From Saccharina japonica (Eukaryota; Sar; Phaeophyceae; Laminariales; Laminariaceae), in NCBI GenBank assembly GCA_008828725.1, contig MEHQ01004319.1, positions 1 through 64,000 of the forward strand: a DNA stretch of 64,000 bases. The letters are read 5' to 3'. The notes beneath the pieces were generated by a model. The model saw only the letters and a list, made by a program, of their open reading frames with translations, did not search any database and was not told where the DNA came from. Each line of letters starts with the position of its first letter. The stretch's first letter is position 1. Made by a program: the position numbers and the translations under genes. Of this stretch, positions 1 through 10,348 are shown in pieces.

Positions 1-610
1 TAGCTCAGAAGTAGTGTAGTAGGGTAGTACAGCAGTGAGCCGTTTCCGGTGTGCATTACGTAGTGTACCTATAAATGGATCAATGTTAGTAGGTGTACCT
101 ATTTTTGGCAAAACAATAAAACAAACTGTCCCCGCGCCCTTGGCAGTAATTTTTTCCGTAAAAACTGTGAACTCCTTAAAAAAAAATGAGAGGCAAGCAA
201 CCAGCAAAACACAAGCAACTACGCTGCTACTACTGCTGCTGTACACACGACACCCAGCGCAGTGACATAGAGCGGGCACGCAGACACACCGCTGGCGCTC
301 ATAACATCACACGTAGCAGTTAGTTGGCCGTTGGATTGTTTTTTGTGTTTGCTAGGCTCTAGAAATTTCCCTCTTGTACTACGTACTCGTATTTGTATTT
401 GACCAACGGTTTTTATTATCTGTATTTATGTACTCGTTTGAAAGGCACAGCAGTAGCAGTGTCCGCGTATGCCTGTCGGCGAGACTGGCATTTACTTAGT
501 GTAGGCCGTTTCCTATGCGGTTCGATTTCGAGCTTCAGATTTGTATTTTTCGATCTCAAAAACGAAAGCACCGTCCTATGCAGTCCGATCATGCAAAATC
601 TGACCGGAAT

Positions 611-699
611 TTTTTCGATTTGAGAATCCGATGACCCAAGTCGTCGGATTTTGGGCCAAAATCCGACGACTTGGGTCATCAGATTTTCAAATCGAAAAA
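611..699. repeat. 44-bp near-perfect hairpin
   Basis: Two arms of about 44 bp meet without a loop around 655/656. The core is AATCCGACGACTTGGGTCAT and its complement, with only a few mismatches. It lies inside the larger foldback at 190-1952. It would extrude as a cruciform, or fold as an RNA stem if transcribed. Confidence 0.85.
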
Positions 700-783
700 T
701 GGCATGGTCTCTAAATTCAAGATGTTATCCACGCAGCAAGCAAGCAGCAGCAGCAGCACACGATCGATGAGTTGGATGGTGAC

Positions 784-784
<1 letters not shown>

Positions 785-814
<30 letters not shown>

Positions 815-832
815 ACCCCCCCCCCCCCCCAC
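785..832. repeat. Poly(C) tract
   Basis: An almost pure run of about 46 C residues interrupted by single A residues. ORFs crossing it encode only polyproline or polyglycine and are artefacts. Confidence 0.95.
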
Positions 833-2009
833 CGGAGCCGCACACCAGCGATTGCTTCTGCCCCGACGCGCAGACCGACGATCGGTGGGCCTCTCCGTCG
901 CCAAACTGCAGTCGGCTGGCGCGGCTCGGGCCTAGAGACGAAGGGAAGCGCACTCGGCGCGCGCCTCGCCGTACTCGTAGATTTTACAGCAGCAGCAGCA
1001 GTACATACAGTACACAGAGTCAACGCTCTGATGCTTCGTTGTCTCAAAATACAAAATACCAAGACAGGTCGGCTCGAGCGCACTCGGCGCGTCGCCGCCA
1101 GGCCAGAGGCAGCCAGCGTGGCTTCGAACGCTTGGGTTCTACGCCCAGTACAGCGCACTCGGCGCGTCTCTTCGCGGCGCCAAATCACAACAACAACAAC
1201 AACAACAGCAGTTGGTCTTGCCGTTTGCTCAAATATCTGCACGTATGATACAACAAATTCGTGTTTTCTCGCATAAGAAGACTGTTTCGATTTTCGATCT
1301 AGGTCGCTGAAAAATCGATCAGACCATAATCTGAAGCTCAAAAATCGAACCGCATAGGAAACGGCTAGAGTGCTTGCTTTTAACACTAAATTCACAGTAT
1401 ACAAGTATGACACCGAAATTGCCCGTTTTTGTTTCCCCTGTCCTCGTCTGCCTTTTTCACTGCGGGTACTTACAGTACGAGCATATATCTGCAGCAGCAG
1501 GGCTACACAGCTCCTGAGCACGACTAGCTAACTTGCGCTGTACCAGCTGCTAATAATGATACGTGCTTGTACTGCTGTGCTGCTGGCTGCTGGTTCACGA
1601 GTGTCTCGTTGGTTCTGCAAGAGTTCGTCTTCAAACAACGCCCAACTGCCAACTACAGTACAGTCGTAACTGCTAATAATGCTATTATATGAGCCCCAGC
1701 GATACGAGTACATAAATGCAGATCATAAAAACCGTTGGTCAAATACAAGTACGAGTAGTACGAGGGAATTTTCTAGAGCCCAGCAAACACAAAAACAACC
1801 AAACTGCCAACTAACTGCCAAGTGTGATGTTATGAGCGCCAGCGGTGTGTCTGCGTGCCCGCTCTATGTCACTGCTGCTGGGTGTCGTATGTACAGCAGC
1901 AGTAGTAGCAGCGTAGTTGCTTGTGTGTTGCTGGTTGCTTGTGTGTGCAAATTCGCTGTGTGTCAAATTGTGTGGGGTTTCCACTGGGAATCACGAGTTA
2001 TTTTTTTTG

Positions 2010-3160
2010 CCGGCAGGTTCTTAAAGTTCGCCTGAGCGGGCGGCTTTACAGCGGCTGTTGGGAACACGGTCGGGAGCACAGGCTGGAGACAACGGCTGAA
2101 AAGAGCGAATTATAATCAAAAGTCTTCTTCGAGTACGAGTTATCCTCGTAGCTTTTATCTAGTTATATTACCGACTTGTGACTTCGACGTATTGATATGC
2201 TACGACAGACGAGTATACTATTCGCGAGAATGTAAAACAGGAACAAAAACAAAAAGTATGGTACGTACCTGGTACACAACATCACACTTTGTTTGCATTT
2301 GAATATTATAATACTTGGCATATTCCGAGTATCGAGTCCGGAGTCCGGAGCGCAGACAGGGTGTTATTATCGTATTATCGCCTGTCTCGACAGGAAGTAG
2401 TGTATACCTGGTACGATTTTTTTACCCGAACGCTTTGTTGGCCTCCTTAAGAACGAACCGATATCATGGCGTTCAAAACCCGACCCCCCCCCCTCCCGAA
2501 TATAGTCAAATCCAGAAAACGAAAACGAAAAGGTTCCAGGGACAAAAGCCACATCAGTATTGCTACGACCACCCCTCGCTTCCCCTTTCCACAATGCCCA
2601 CACCCCCACTTGGGACTCTGCACCAGAAACACCAAAAGAAACGCAAGCTTAAACCATCGACCGATTTATTATACGTACCACTACTCGTATTTCATTATTT
2701 CTAATAGCGAAGTGTGAGTTGGGCCGGTTGAATGGTTCATACAAAGTTTAAGTTCGTGTTTAAATTACAAGAACGGTGGAATGAGGAGCGTGACAGACGC
2801 CTTCAAGTGGTCAAACTCCTAACTGCATTAAGCTACTGCGTTGGCGGTTCTTCTCTTTTTGCTGTGTTCCTACTGCGTTGGCGGTTTTTCTCTTTCTGCT
2901 GTGTTCCTGCAATTGACATTGATTGGATCGTTTTGTATTTTAAGCGATATGTGTCAGCACATGAAACTTTTTTGGCTCATGCGCAAGTATATAGGTTGGT
3001 GGGGGTTCGTTGTGGGTTGTGGGTGAGAGAGTAATAGCTGGGTGGGTCGGTTGATCCCTGGGCCGGTTGTCCCAACAACATTTCTAGTCAAGCGATGTGC
3101 GTCAGCGCGAAACTCTGTACAGGAAGGAGTGGATCGTAGGTATCTTTTTTCTCTTTTTTT
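2010..3160. other. No recognisable gene; small tandem duplication
   Basis: No conserved reading frame is visible. A duplicated unit of about 42-46 bp (CTACTGCGTTGGCGGTT and following) occurs twice at about 2832-2920. TACCTGGTAC palindromes appear near 2268 and 2407. Confidence 0.6.
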
Positions 3161-3385
3161 CTCTTGCATGCACCTGGATTGCTAGCAGGGTAGGTCTTGC
3201 CTGTCGTATATGGCGTTGCATTGTCTGCTCTGCTTACTGCACTGAGTGTAGTATCTCTGTATCGTAGTCTTGTGACCACAGAACTGGTACCTTTTTAGGA
3301 TGAAGAATCGGCACGGACACTGGGTGTGCTGGATGTCGACGGGTAGAAAGGAAGGTTTAATGTGAAGAACACACACACACATACG
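3160..3385 (-). repeat. R2 dispersed repeat, near-complete copy
   Basis: R2 is the most abundant repeat here. In its plus sense it runs from TTCTTCACATTAAACCTTCC, through CCCGTCGACATCCAGCACAC and GGTACCAGTTCTGTGGTCAC, to GCTAGCAATCCAGGTGCATG, about 215 bp. This copy is in minus sense and ends in a T/C-rich tract on its left. No ORF, TIR pair or pol III box is clear, so its class is undecided. Confidence 0.85.
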
Positions 3386-3645
3386 TGAAAAAAACCAAAT
3401 GGCACAATGGTTCCAAGATCAAGTTATCGTAAAAAAATGAAACAAATTCAAGAAGGAAAGCAGCAGCAGCAGCGGCCGCAAACGTCGGGCATCATATTTG
3501 TGTACTCTGCAGGTCAAATGCGTACGTAGGTACCAGGTATACGCGAAAAAAAGTAATAACAAAATGCAAAAAAAAAGTACCTTATACAGCAGCAGCAGCA
3601 GCAGCAGTATATTATATGTAAATGGTAATGTTTGCAAAAACCGTA

Positions 3646-3818
3646 CAGTACAGGACACCTAATAAGAAACAGGAAATCTGGTCCAGGCTGGATTTCTTAT
3701 TTGAAAGAGAGTGCTTTCTACACTAACTTCAAGATAACGCCTCTCGAATTGCTTATTTTTCTCTAAAACTCAGCCTGGCTTTCTTATTAGCCTGTTTCTT
3801 ATTAGGTGTCCTGTACTG
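3646..3818. mobile_element. Pogo-type MITE (173 bp), TA target duplication
   Basis: Terminal inverted repeats start CAGTACAGGACACC and continue for 28 bp. The element is flanked by TA at 3644-3645 and 3819-3820. The subterminal sequences match both ends of the large element 55593-63952: its left 40 bp match the right end of that element, and its right end matches the left end. It is therefore an internally deleted derivative in the opposite orientation. TA target and CAGT termini are typical of the pogo/Tc1-mariner superfamily. Confidence 0.92.
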
Positions 3819-3829
3819 TACAGGTATCA

Positions 3830-4260
3830 GCAGCAGCAGCAGCAGCAGATAATAAATGGGATGGACAAAAAAAAACAAAATGCTGCTGCTGCTGTACGAG
3901 TGCGTACCAGGAACCACCACCAAACCACGGGACGAAGCCACCACCAACCACCACCAGCCACTACGAGCAACAACAACTTCTGGTGCTCCTGCGGCTCGTG
4001 GGGCAGGGGTGGTGGCGGTGGTGGTGATGGTCGTCGTTGTGGTGTTTGCTGGTGATGGTGGTGTGTGTGCTGGTTGCTTTTTTAGTTGTGTGCGATGATG
4101 GTCTTCCTCTTCTCGTCCGATCATCGACAAGTTCGACACAACAATCACGATCGATCATCACCATCACCACCTACCTGCTGCAGCCACCACCACCACGATC
4201 GATCATCACTATCACCACCTGCTGCAGCCACCATCGCCATCAAGCCTGGGAAGCGTAGCT
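3830..4260. repeat. CAG/CTG and ACC/GGT simple-sequence region
   Basis: CAG run at 3830-3848, ACC/GGT trinucleotide stretches to about 4070, and a roughly 50-bp duplication containing CGATCGATCATCAC at about 4148-4195 and 4197-4244. Open frames exist in all six registers because the repeats lack stops; none looks coding. Confidence 0.7.
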
Positions 4261-5160
4261 GGTGGTGTGGTGGTGGTAGTGGTGGGGTTGTTTGGTGTTG
4301 GTGGTGTTGGTTTGTGATCTTGCAGTGGCACGTTGCTCGTACTACTGCTCGTATTATAGTTTGCTCTACTGCCGAGAAATGTGGTCTTCACTTTCAACCC
4401 TTGACAGCCTTGACATGCCGTGACTGTCACCAAACAACTAGTTTTTAGTGTGGAACACTCCACCCTACACCCTTGACAGCGCATGTTTTGCCTTGCTTGA
4501 CATGTCTCCCGACATCTTTGCTTGAGAGTCGCCGGTGGTGATGCTCATCGTTGCTATATACTACTGCTAGTTTGCTCTACTGCCGAGAAATCCCAGTGAC
4601 ACAATTTGGCACTGGCAACAGTTTAGGGCAGTCACTATGGCCTAGCTCTGCGATCTCGGCACCGCTTTCGACACGAGCAGCACAGGACGGTCGGCACAAA
4701 TAGCGGGCCTCTATCAGTCCCGAGCGTGTCTGAATCGGTTGAGTGTACGCGTCGCGCGCCAAAAAAAAGCAAAGCGAACGAGCGAAGTGCGAGGGACGTG
4801 CGAGGGACGTGTGCGAGGGACGTGCGAGGGACAAACCTCAATATTAAGGATTCGTTAAATAAAGCCACGCTGTGGTAGTTTTCAGAACTGTTTTTTGTCC
4901 GTTTGTGTCTGTCGCGAGCAGGAGTACACAACCATGGGCAGATACCCAACCCATTATGAAGAGCATCTATTGATGCTCGCGGCCTAGCGGCCGCTTCGCA
5001 TCAATATCTCCTCATTAAAAAAACGAGAGATGAAAAAAAAGAAAAAAGGAAATATATATTCGCGCGCATACGATTTGTTTACAGTTCGGAAATATAAACA
5101 AATCGTAGACGCACGAATATCTGCAGTCTTCTTAAGTCTACAGCAGTATACGCACTTGCA
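4260..5160. other. Intergenic, short tandem motifs only
   Basis: GTTTGCTCTACTGCCGAGAA is repeated at about 4357 and 4570. A GTGCGAGGGAC motif occurs four times at about 4787-4832. A palindrome TTGATGCTCGCGGCC followed by its imperfect complement lies at 4971-5006. No gene is recognised. Confidence 0.55.
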
Positions 5161-5164
5161 TCTA

Positions 5165-5530
5165 TCCATGGTAATGCGATGGGAAAACGAAAAACCGGCG
5201 GTAAATGGAATGGGAATATCTGCCCCAACAGTGAGATGCGGGATGGGAGAAGCTGTGCCCCATGGTCGGGATGGGACGGGAATCACTTATATGACAGTGT
5301 GATGGGAATAGTCGGGACTGGGCGGACAGCGGGACGGGAATAGTCGGGAATGGACAGACAGTGGTATGGGAAACAGTCGGGGAAGGGAACACGGTCATTA
5401 ACGTGGGACGGTAGAGCTCGGGAACAGAAACTGATGATAGTAACGGTCGGGAAATCGCGGTCGGGAACGAAAAATCTGACGGTTTCCTATTCCCGTACCG
5501 TACCGTTCCCGTCCCGACCACCTTTTCACG
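5165..5530. repeat. CGGGAA-rich degenerate repeat region
   Basis: Dense degenerate copies of CGGGAATGG/CGGGACGGG on the plus strand give way to the complement TTCCCGTACCGTTCCC near 5500. This resembles the subterminal arrays of the hAT elements farther right (44151, 56043), but I could not find a TIR pair or target duplication. Confidence 0.45.
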
Positions 5531-5948
5531 TCCCGACCTTTACCGCGCGTACCCTTGGAGTTTTCCTCTTGTTAAAAACATTGCCTTACGTTTGTTTCTG
5601 CAAATCCCTCTTTGAGCCCGCTTTGGAACCTGTTCTTGACGGGGGGTGTACAGCGGTGGGAAGGGCCAGCGAACCGCGGGTGCTGTCGACCTGTACTCAC
5701 ACTGTCGTTGGTAGGGCTGTGAGTCGGCACGACTTAAGTCGCCGACTAGTTATTAATCGGACTAATAGTCAGTCGTGAAACGGAGGTGCCGACGTTCCGA
5801 CTTATTGGGGTTCCTTAACTGTAGGAAGGCTTTTTTAATGCGGGGTACAGCTTTAACGTGAATTGCTGCGGGCAGCGGATACCCTCACATGCCCTGTGAC
5901 ACTGCAGCGCACAGCGGGAGATCCACACACACACACACGCGCGCACAC

Positions 5949-6122
5949 ATGGCGGAACAGCCCATCTCTCTCGACGGTGCCGACGGCGTCAGCCCTGGCG
6001 CACCCAATGCCAACGCTGAGGGCGGAGATCCCGTCGGCGAAGTTGCGGCCATTATCGGCCCACGGACCACCTTGGCGAGTGCACGCGACCCCGAAACGGT
6101 GCTCTACCGCGTGAAGCAGTAG
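5949..6122 (+). pseudogene. hAT element A: short conserved ORF fragment
   Basis: A 57-residue frame begins MAEQPISLDGADG and ends ASARDPETVLYRVKQ. The minus-strand frame at the right end of hAT element C (from about 59577 down) has the matching order MAGLEGAG and ASARDKVAVRYRVQK, so the two share ancestry. Acidic and Ser/Pro-rich composition suggests the disordered N-terminus of the element's protein. The catalytic part is absent. The function of the intact protein is inferred only from its place in a hAT element. Confidence 0.55.
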
Positions 6123-6125
6123 CCT

Positions 6126-6432
6126 TTACCGCACTACTGAATAAGTATCTAGGATAAAGTATGGAAATCGGGGAATATTTTCTTATATACCTTTTAGTGT
6201 GGTCGACCAATTTTTCAAAAAAAAAAACGCCTGATTTTTTCGAGACAAAGCTTGTAAGGGTCGGGGCGGGGTCGAGATTGGGGTTGGGGTTAGGGTTAGG
6301 TTAGTGACTAAAGTAGTGTTTCGGCGTTTTTCGAAATATTCGGTCTCATAAGGAACCACACGCGGGCCACAACCAAGTCCCCGATTTCTATACTTTATCC
6401 TACATAATAATTCAGAATTGCGGTAAAGGCGG
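6126..6432. repeat. Nested inverted repeat inside hAT element A
   Basis: Left arm GCCTTTACCGCACTACTGAA continuing to TAGGATAAAGTATGGAAATC (6122-6175) is the near-complement of 6375-6430. The spacer contains a TTGGGGTTAGGGTTAGG telomere-like tract at about 6283-6303. It may be a nested MITE or a hairpin end; no target duplication is obvious. Confidence 0.65.
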
Positions 6433-6714
6433 CTCGCGTGAAGCATGAGCAGAGGCGCAGCAAGCCGCTCAGATCTAACAACCCACTGTGGAAGTTTTTA
6501 GGACTTGCCGTCGTCATCGACGCGCGCGTTTCGCGCAAGGTTGGGAGAGACGTTAATAGACGAATAACATCACGGAGGGATCCAAGACCTTTTCTTCTGG
6601 GGATATTTTTTGCACCGCTATCTTGGTGATGAGTTCGCGTTTTCGCTCGTATCCCCGCCAGATAGTATTTCGACTCAAACAATTGCTGTCACGTTCCTCT
6701 AGTCCGGGGTAGAT

Positions 6715-7003
6715 CTACCTAGTACATGCGTTGTACTTCTCATTTTTTGTGAATTTCTTGTGTAAACTGAAGTTTTTTTTTTGTGTTTTTCGTACAAAAC
6801 TTATAAGTGAATCTAGGTCATAGTGTTTGCGCTTTTCTTGTGTAAAGTGAAGCCAAATAGCGTATTTTTGGCCTCCGGCGGCGCCTTCCGCGGGATCCTC
6901 CGGAGGCGCCTCCGGCGGGCCCACCGGGGGCGCCTCCAGCGGGGCCCCCTAGGCCGGGGGGGGCATTTTTGGCTCGCTTCGCTCGCCTGACTTTTGTCGG
7001 CAA
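6715..7003 (-). pseudogene. hAT element A: GC-rich repeat plus KYAIWLHF frame
   Basis: A minus-strand frame reads a Pro/Glu/Gly/Ala repeat (PPEAPPEDPAEGAAGG) followed by QKYAIWLHFTQEKRKHYD. The same motif occurs on the plus strand at 58100-58215 in hAT element C. The W-x-H-F start resembles the beginning of a BED-type zinc-finger region of hAT transposases, but the Cys and His ligands are not seen, so this is only a resemblance. Confidence 0.5.
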
Positions 7004-7099
7004 GTCGTCTGGCTTCGCCAGCCGACTTACCGACTGCTTCGCCGACTAGCGACTAGTTATTAGTCGTGAAATGAAACCGACTCACAGCCCTAGTCGTTG

Positions 7100-7585
7100 G
7101 ACTCAAAGAGGCCGACACGTAAGGCCTATCCATGTCAAGTTTTGTAGTCGCAACCTCGAGAAATCGTTGAAACGGTGAACGCAATTCTCCCAATGCAAGC
7201 AAGCTCGCAGACGAGCACACAGAAGCGGAGAGATCCCGGAACAACACGCCGCCACATCCTCGTGTCCTCCCTGTTTGACGAATTCTTCGCATTTGAGCCA
7301 CGCGCAACGCCGGAAAATGAGCCTTGGCGGAGAAGGCTTGTCTTTGTCTCGGCTACCTCTGCTCGCGACCCCGCCGCCAAACGCAATGCCCCGCCGATTC
7401 TTCGAGATTTGAGCAGCGTCGCGCTTGGAAGGTGAATCACGTGCTTCAAAAAACATCTTGAACTTTTTCAACGCAAAAACGTCTTGAAAATTTCCACGTA
7501 AAAACGTCTTGAAAAATTCAATGAGAAAATAATTTCCGTCTGGGAAACTCCTACCAATGGGCCAACGCCCATGGAGAATAATATC
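7100..7585. other. No recognised gene; AAAACGTCTTGAA tandem motif
   Basis: Three copies of AAAA(A)CATCTTGAA/AAACGTCTTGAAAA occur at about 7449-7520. A minus-strand ORF of 173 codons crosses the region (7103-7624), but its C-terminal part reads through unrelated flank and I do not recognise it. Confidence 0.45.
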
Positions 7586-7587
7586 GA

Positions 7588-7720
7588 AATGCCAGGTACA
7601 ACGGCACACCACAAATACCATCATGAAGTACGGCCAACAGTCCCGAATTTCGTCGCAAATCGATGCTCAGGTATAACGGCAATCCTGCGTAATACGAGCT
7701 GGACCAGCCGAGAGGGTCGC
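7588..7720. repeat. Dispersed repeat D1, fragment
   Basis: First copy of the GCCAGGTACAACGGCACACC ... TCGTCGCAAATCG unit that recurs at about 9085-9230, 13040-13800, 13900-14240 and 14820-15200. Confidence 0.75.
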
Positions 7721-8379
7721 GCTGTATTTGCAAGCTTTTCCCGACGCAATTTTGCGGGTTTCGACCTGAAACTTCGCAAGCAGCTCCCTTAAGAGTACAA
7801 TCAAACGATCCAAATCGATTTTTTTTTTTTTTGAAATAGCGAGCGTGCATGGTCGTTTCGAGAAAACTCCAGATGCGTTTTCGCGAAAAAGCAAGACAAA
7901 ACAAAAACACGCTTTGAAGCTGTGGACGAACGCAATGCGAATCACGTGAGGGGGGGGGGATCGAACAAATCGAAAAAATGGGCTGGGAATTCCAGATTTT
8001 GTGTCCCTCCTCGTAACATCTAGAGTTTTTATTGCAGATCTTAGGCACGCCATTCATTATTCTTGATATACAACGAATCAGGCGATGGCGAGGGTACCGA
8101 TCGTTTAGTCATACCTTGAGAAATGTTCACACAAATAATTAGTCAAATCCACTGCTGTGTATGTTTTCGGACATTCGTACAGAATTTAGTATCGAGACAC
8201 CCCATTAAGTGTTGGGTTTCCTCGCCAAGGACTTCCTCGACCAAAACAACTCGGATTCCGAAACTTCCAACCTCTACATATGCGTTGAAGGCTCGTGAAC
8301 ACTAATATAAACGTTGGGGTCCTAGTATGACCACATGGACGTGAACACGCAGATACAACGGAATTTGTTTTTACGGCTG

Positions 8380-9230
8380 GATCAGCTCGTACGAAGTATT
8401 TTCATCTTCATTTCATAGCGGGTCTCCTTGGATCTCCCAAAAAAAACGTCAGTAAGTACCAGGAGAAGACCAATCAAAACAATGTTATAGAGCATGTTAA
8501 TATGACGTTCAAACAAAACCTTTACCACTGTCGTTACATGAATATGGTGTAACATCGCGCCCCCTGTTGTTGTGTACTCTATAAGAGCAGAGAAGCAGGA
8601 CGGCTCTGATAGGAAATTCATAAACTCCAACCCGAAGCAGGGCCCCTGCAAGATACTCTCCACGAGAGTGTGCCAAAGCCAACCTCTCGTACCTGTGGAA
8701 ACATTATAGACTCCACGGCCGTACATAGTGATCGGGTCTCGTGACAAGACAAGTGGGGGAAGATGCCTTGTATCACGGGACTCCAGACGGCTCCAGACAC
8801 ACCTGAACGAGCCATATCATTGGCCCCAGAAACCAAGAAGGTACATGGGCCGTGTTCTCACAGCATGACATGCTCCATACACACATGATGAGTGGTACCA
8901 TTGCGCCACAGACGCCATATACATATGGATACACACGAGTCTCGAATTAATTCATCTCGGACTGACCCGGGCAGGCGAGCCAGCCAGTCGATGCGGCATC
9001 CGGGACAGTCCACCAAAACAGGTGACCTCTCGCCACACCCTACTAAACCTCAACCCTCCGTACATCAGTATCGACCACATCAGTATCACTAACAACCGTC
9101 CTCGGTGCGAAATACGGCAAAGGTCCCCACCAAAATGTATATAAAAAATGCCAGGTAAAACGGCACATCGCAAATTCCATAATCAGGTACTGCCAACAAC
9201 CCCAAATTTCGTCGCAAATCGTTGCAAAGA
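8380..9230 (-). repeat. Dispersed repeat D1, longer diverged copy
   Basis: Contains the successive D1 segments found again at 13240-13800 and 14290-15060. These include GCAGGGCCCCTGCAAGATAC, the CACAGACGCC segment, the GGTGACCTCTCGCCACACCC segment and the AAATGCCAGGTAAAACGGCA segment. On the minus strand the copies share reading pieces such as YFGGDLCR, SHRGRLLV, WREVTGFGGP and FLVSGANDM, but each copy is broken by frameshifts. It may descend from a transposon protein; the family is not recognised. Confidence 0.6.
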
Positions 9231-9392
9231 GGAAGGTTGTCGTAGGGGCAACCTGGTGTTTGGGGGGATACGGATAGAAAGATAAAACCAGTAAAGATCG
9301 AGAGTCTCGGGGGGTTTCGATAATATAGTAAAGTAATGTTCGGTACGGGGGTAATAATTGGAAAAAGAAAGTTCCGGATTATTTTGGGGGAC

Positions 9393-9555
9393 GGGAAGGA
9401 ACAACGGAAATCAGATGCAAGTCAAGTAACCGTAGAGTCGGTGGAAGAAGGGAGTCGTCAGGCAGCATAGTAACAGGGGCGATAGCTAACGGGCGAGGCC
9501 CTGCACGAGCTGTAGAGAACCGGGCATCGGGCTAGGGACGTCAGGGAGTCGTCAA
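9393..9555 (+). repeat. Split direct repeat of the tyrosine-recombinase element, copy 1
   Basis: A 163-bp segment from GGGAAGGAACAACGG to GGGAGTCGTCAA matches 11611-11773 with one substitution seen (GTAGAGTCGG against GTAGTGTCGG). Separated direct repeats around the coding region are the layout of Ngaro/PAT-type elements. Confidence 0.9.
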
Positions 9556-9589
9556 ATTTTTTAATTTTATTTTTCTTCTTGGCACAAGG

Positions 9590-10316
9590 ATGGAGGGACG
9601 CCTTACAGAGACCCAACAGCAGGACGAAGAGCAGGACAATCTGGCAGGAGGCCCAGGGCCAAGCCGGGGTTCGAACCAAGGAAGCGGGGCGGCTGGTAGC
9701 GCAGTGGACGTGCAGTCCTCAGGAAGAGGGTCGGGCAACAACGACGGTAGAGTGCGAGAAAATACGCTGGCAAATATCGGTACGGGTAGGAACGAGCAGT
9801 TGCCGCAAGAGCGTAGGAACGTACAGTTTTCAGGGGTAGGCCCACCAGCGCACCCCGGAGTCCACATGCGGTCGGGTAGGGGGAGTCACACGTCGGGTAG
9901 AGGTGGTCACACGACAGGAAGGGGCCAGGGTGTCGACTCGTATAGGAACCGCGAGCAGGCCAACCCCATGCAACATGCCCCGTCTCCGCATCACAACAAC
10001 CAATTTTTTCCCGGAACCGAGTTTCGGGGCCCCCCATTGGCGGGTGGCGGGAGTTCGTATCGGAGGGAGGCGGGAAGGGGGCGGGAGGACCGCCAACTCA
10101 CTGCATTTAATGAGCCTTTGCAGGCGTCCTGGGGCCCGGTAGACACGCCGCAGCAGCAGCAGCGGCAGGGGTGGGCACCCCAACAGTAGCGGGGATGGGC
10201 ACCGCAGCAGCAGCATAGCGGGGGCGCACCACAGCAGCAGCAGCTGCAAGGCGGGGCACCGCAGCAACAAGGGGAGGGGGGGGGGGGGGGGGGGGGGGGG
10301 TACAGCAGCAGCAGCA

Positions 10317-10348
<32 letters not shown>

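Larger units (their letters stand above)
190..1952. repeat. Large foldback (inverted repeat) element
   Basis: The arm at about 190-434 pairs as reverse complement with about 1706-1952. Both contain a CAG/CTG block, a segment reading GACATAGAGCGGGCACGCAG on the left and its complement on the right, and the palindromic TACGAGTA word. A second arm segment, about 510-560, pairs with about 1330-1380 (ATGCGGTTCGATTT and its complement). The arms are diverged by scattered substitutions and indels. No transposase is seen. It may be a foldback transposon or an old inverted duplication; no flanking target duplication was found. Confidence 0.7.
5712..7092. mobile_element. hAT element A (1381 bp), 8-bp target duplication
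   Basis: Perfect 16-bp terminal inverted repeats TAGGGCTGTGAGTCGG face inward at 5712 and 7092. The flanking direct repeat GTCGTTGG is exact at 5704-5711 and 7093-7100. An 8-bp duplication with TAGGG-type ends is the hAT signature. Subterminal palindromic words (GACTAGTTATTAGTCG) repeat inside both ends. A short N-terminal-like ORF lies near the left end, and a GC-rich repeat plus a short minus-strand frame near the right end. No complete transposase remains, so it is non-autonomous. Confidence 0.95.

Noticed and set aside
679..1521. Minus-strand ORF of 280 codons
   Set aside because: It reads through the poly(C) tract and CAG-rich foldback arms. Composition is poly-Gly and poly-Leu/Ala with no domain.
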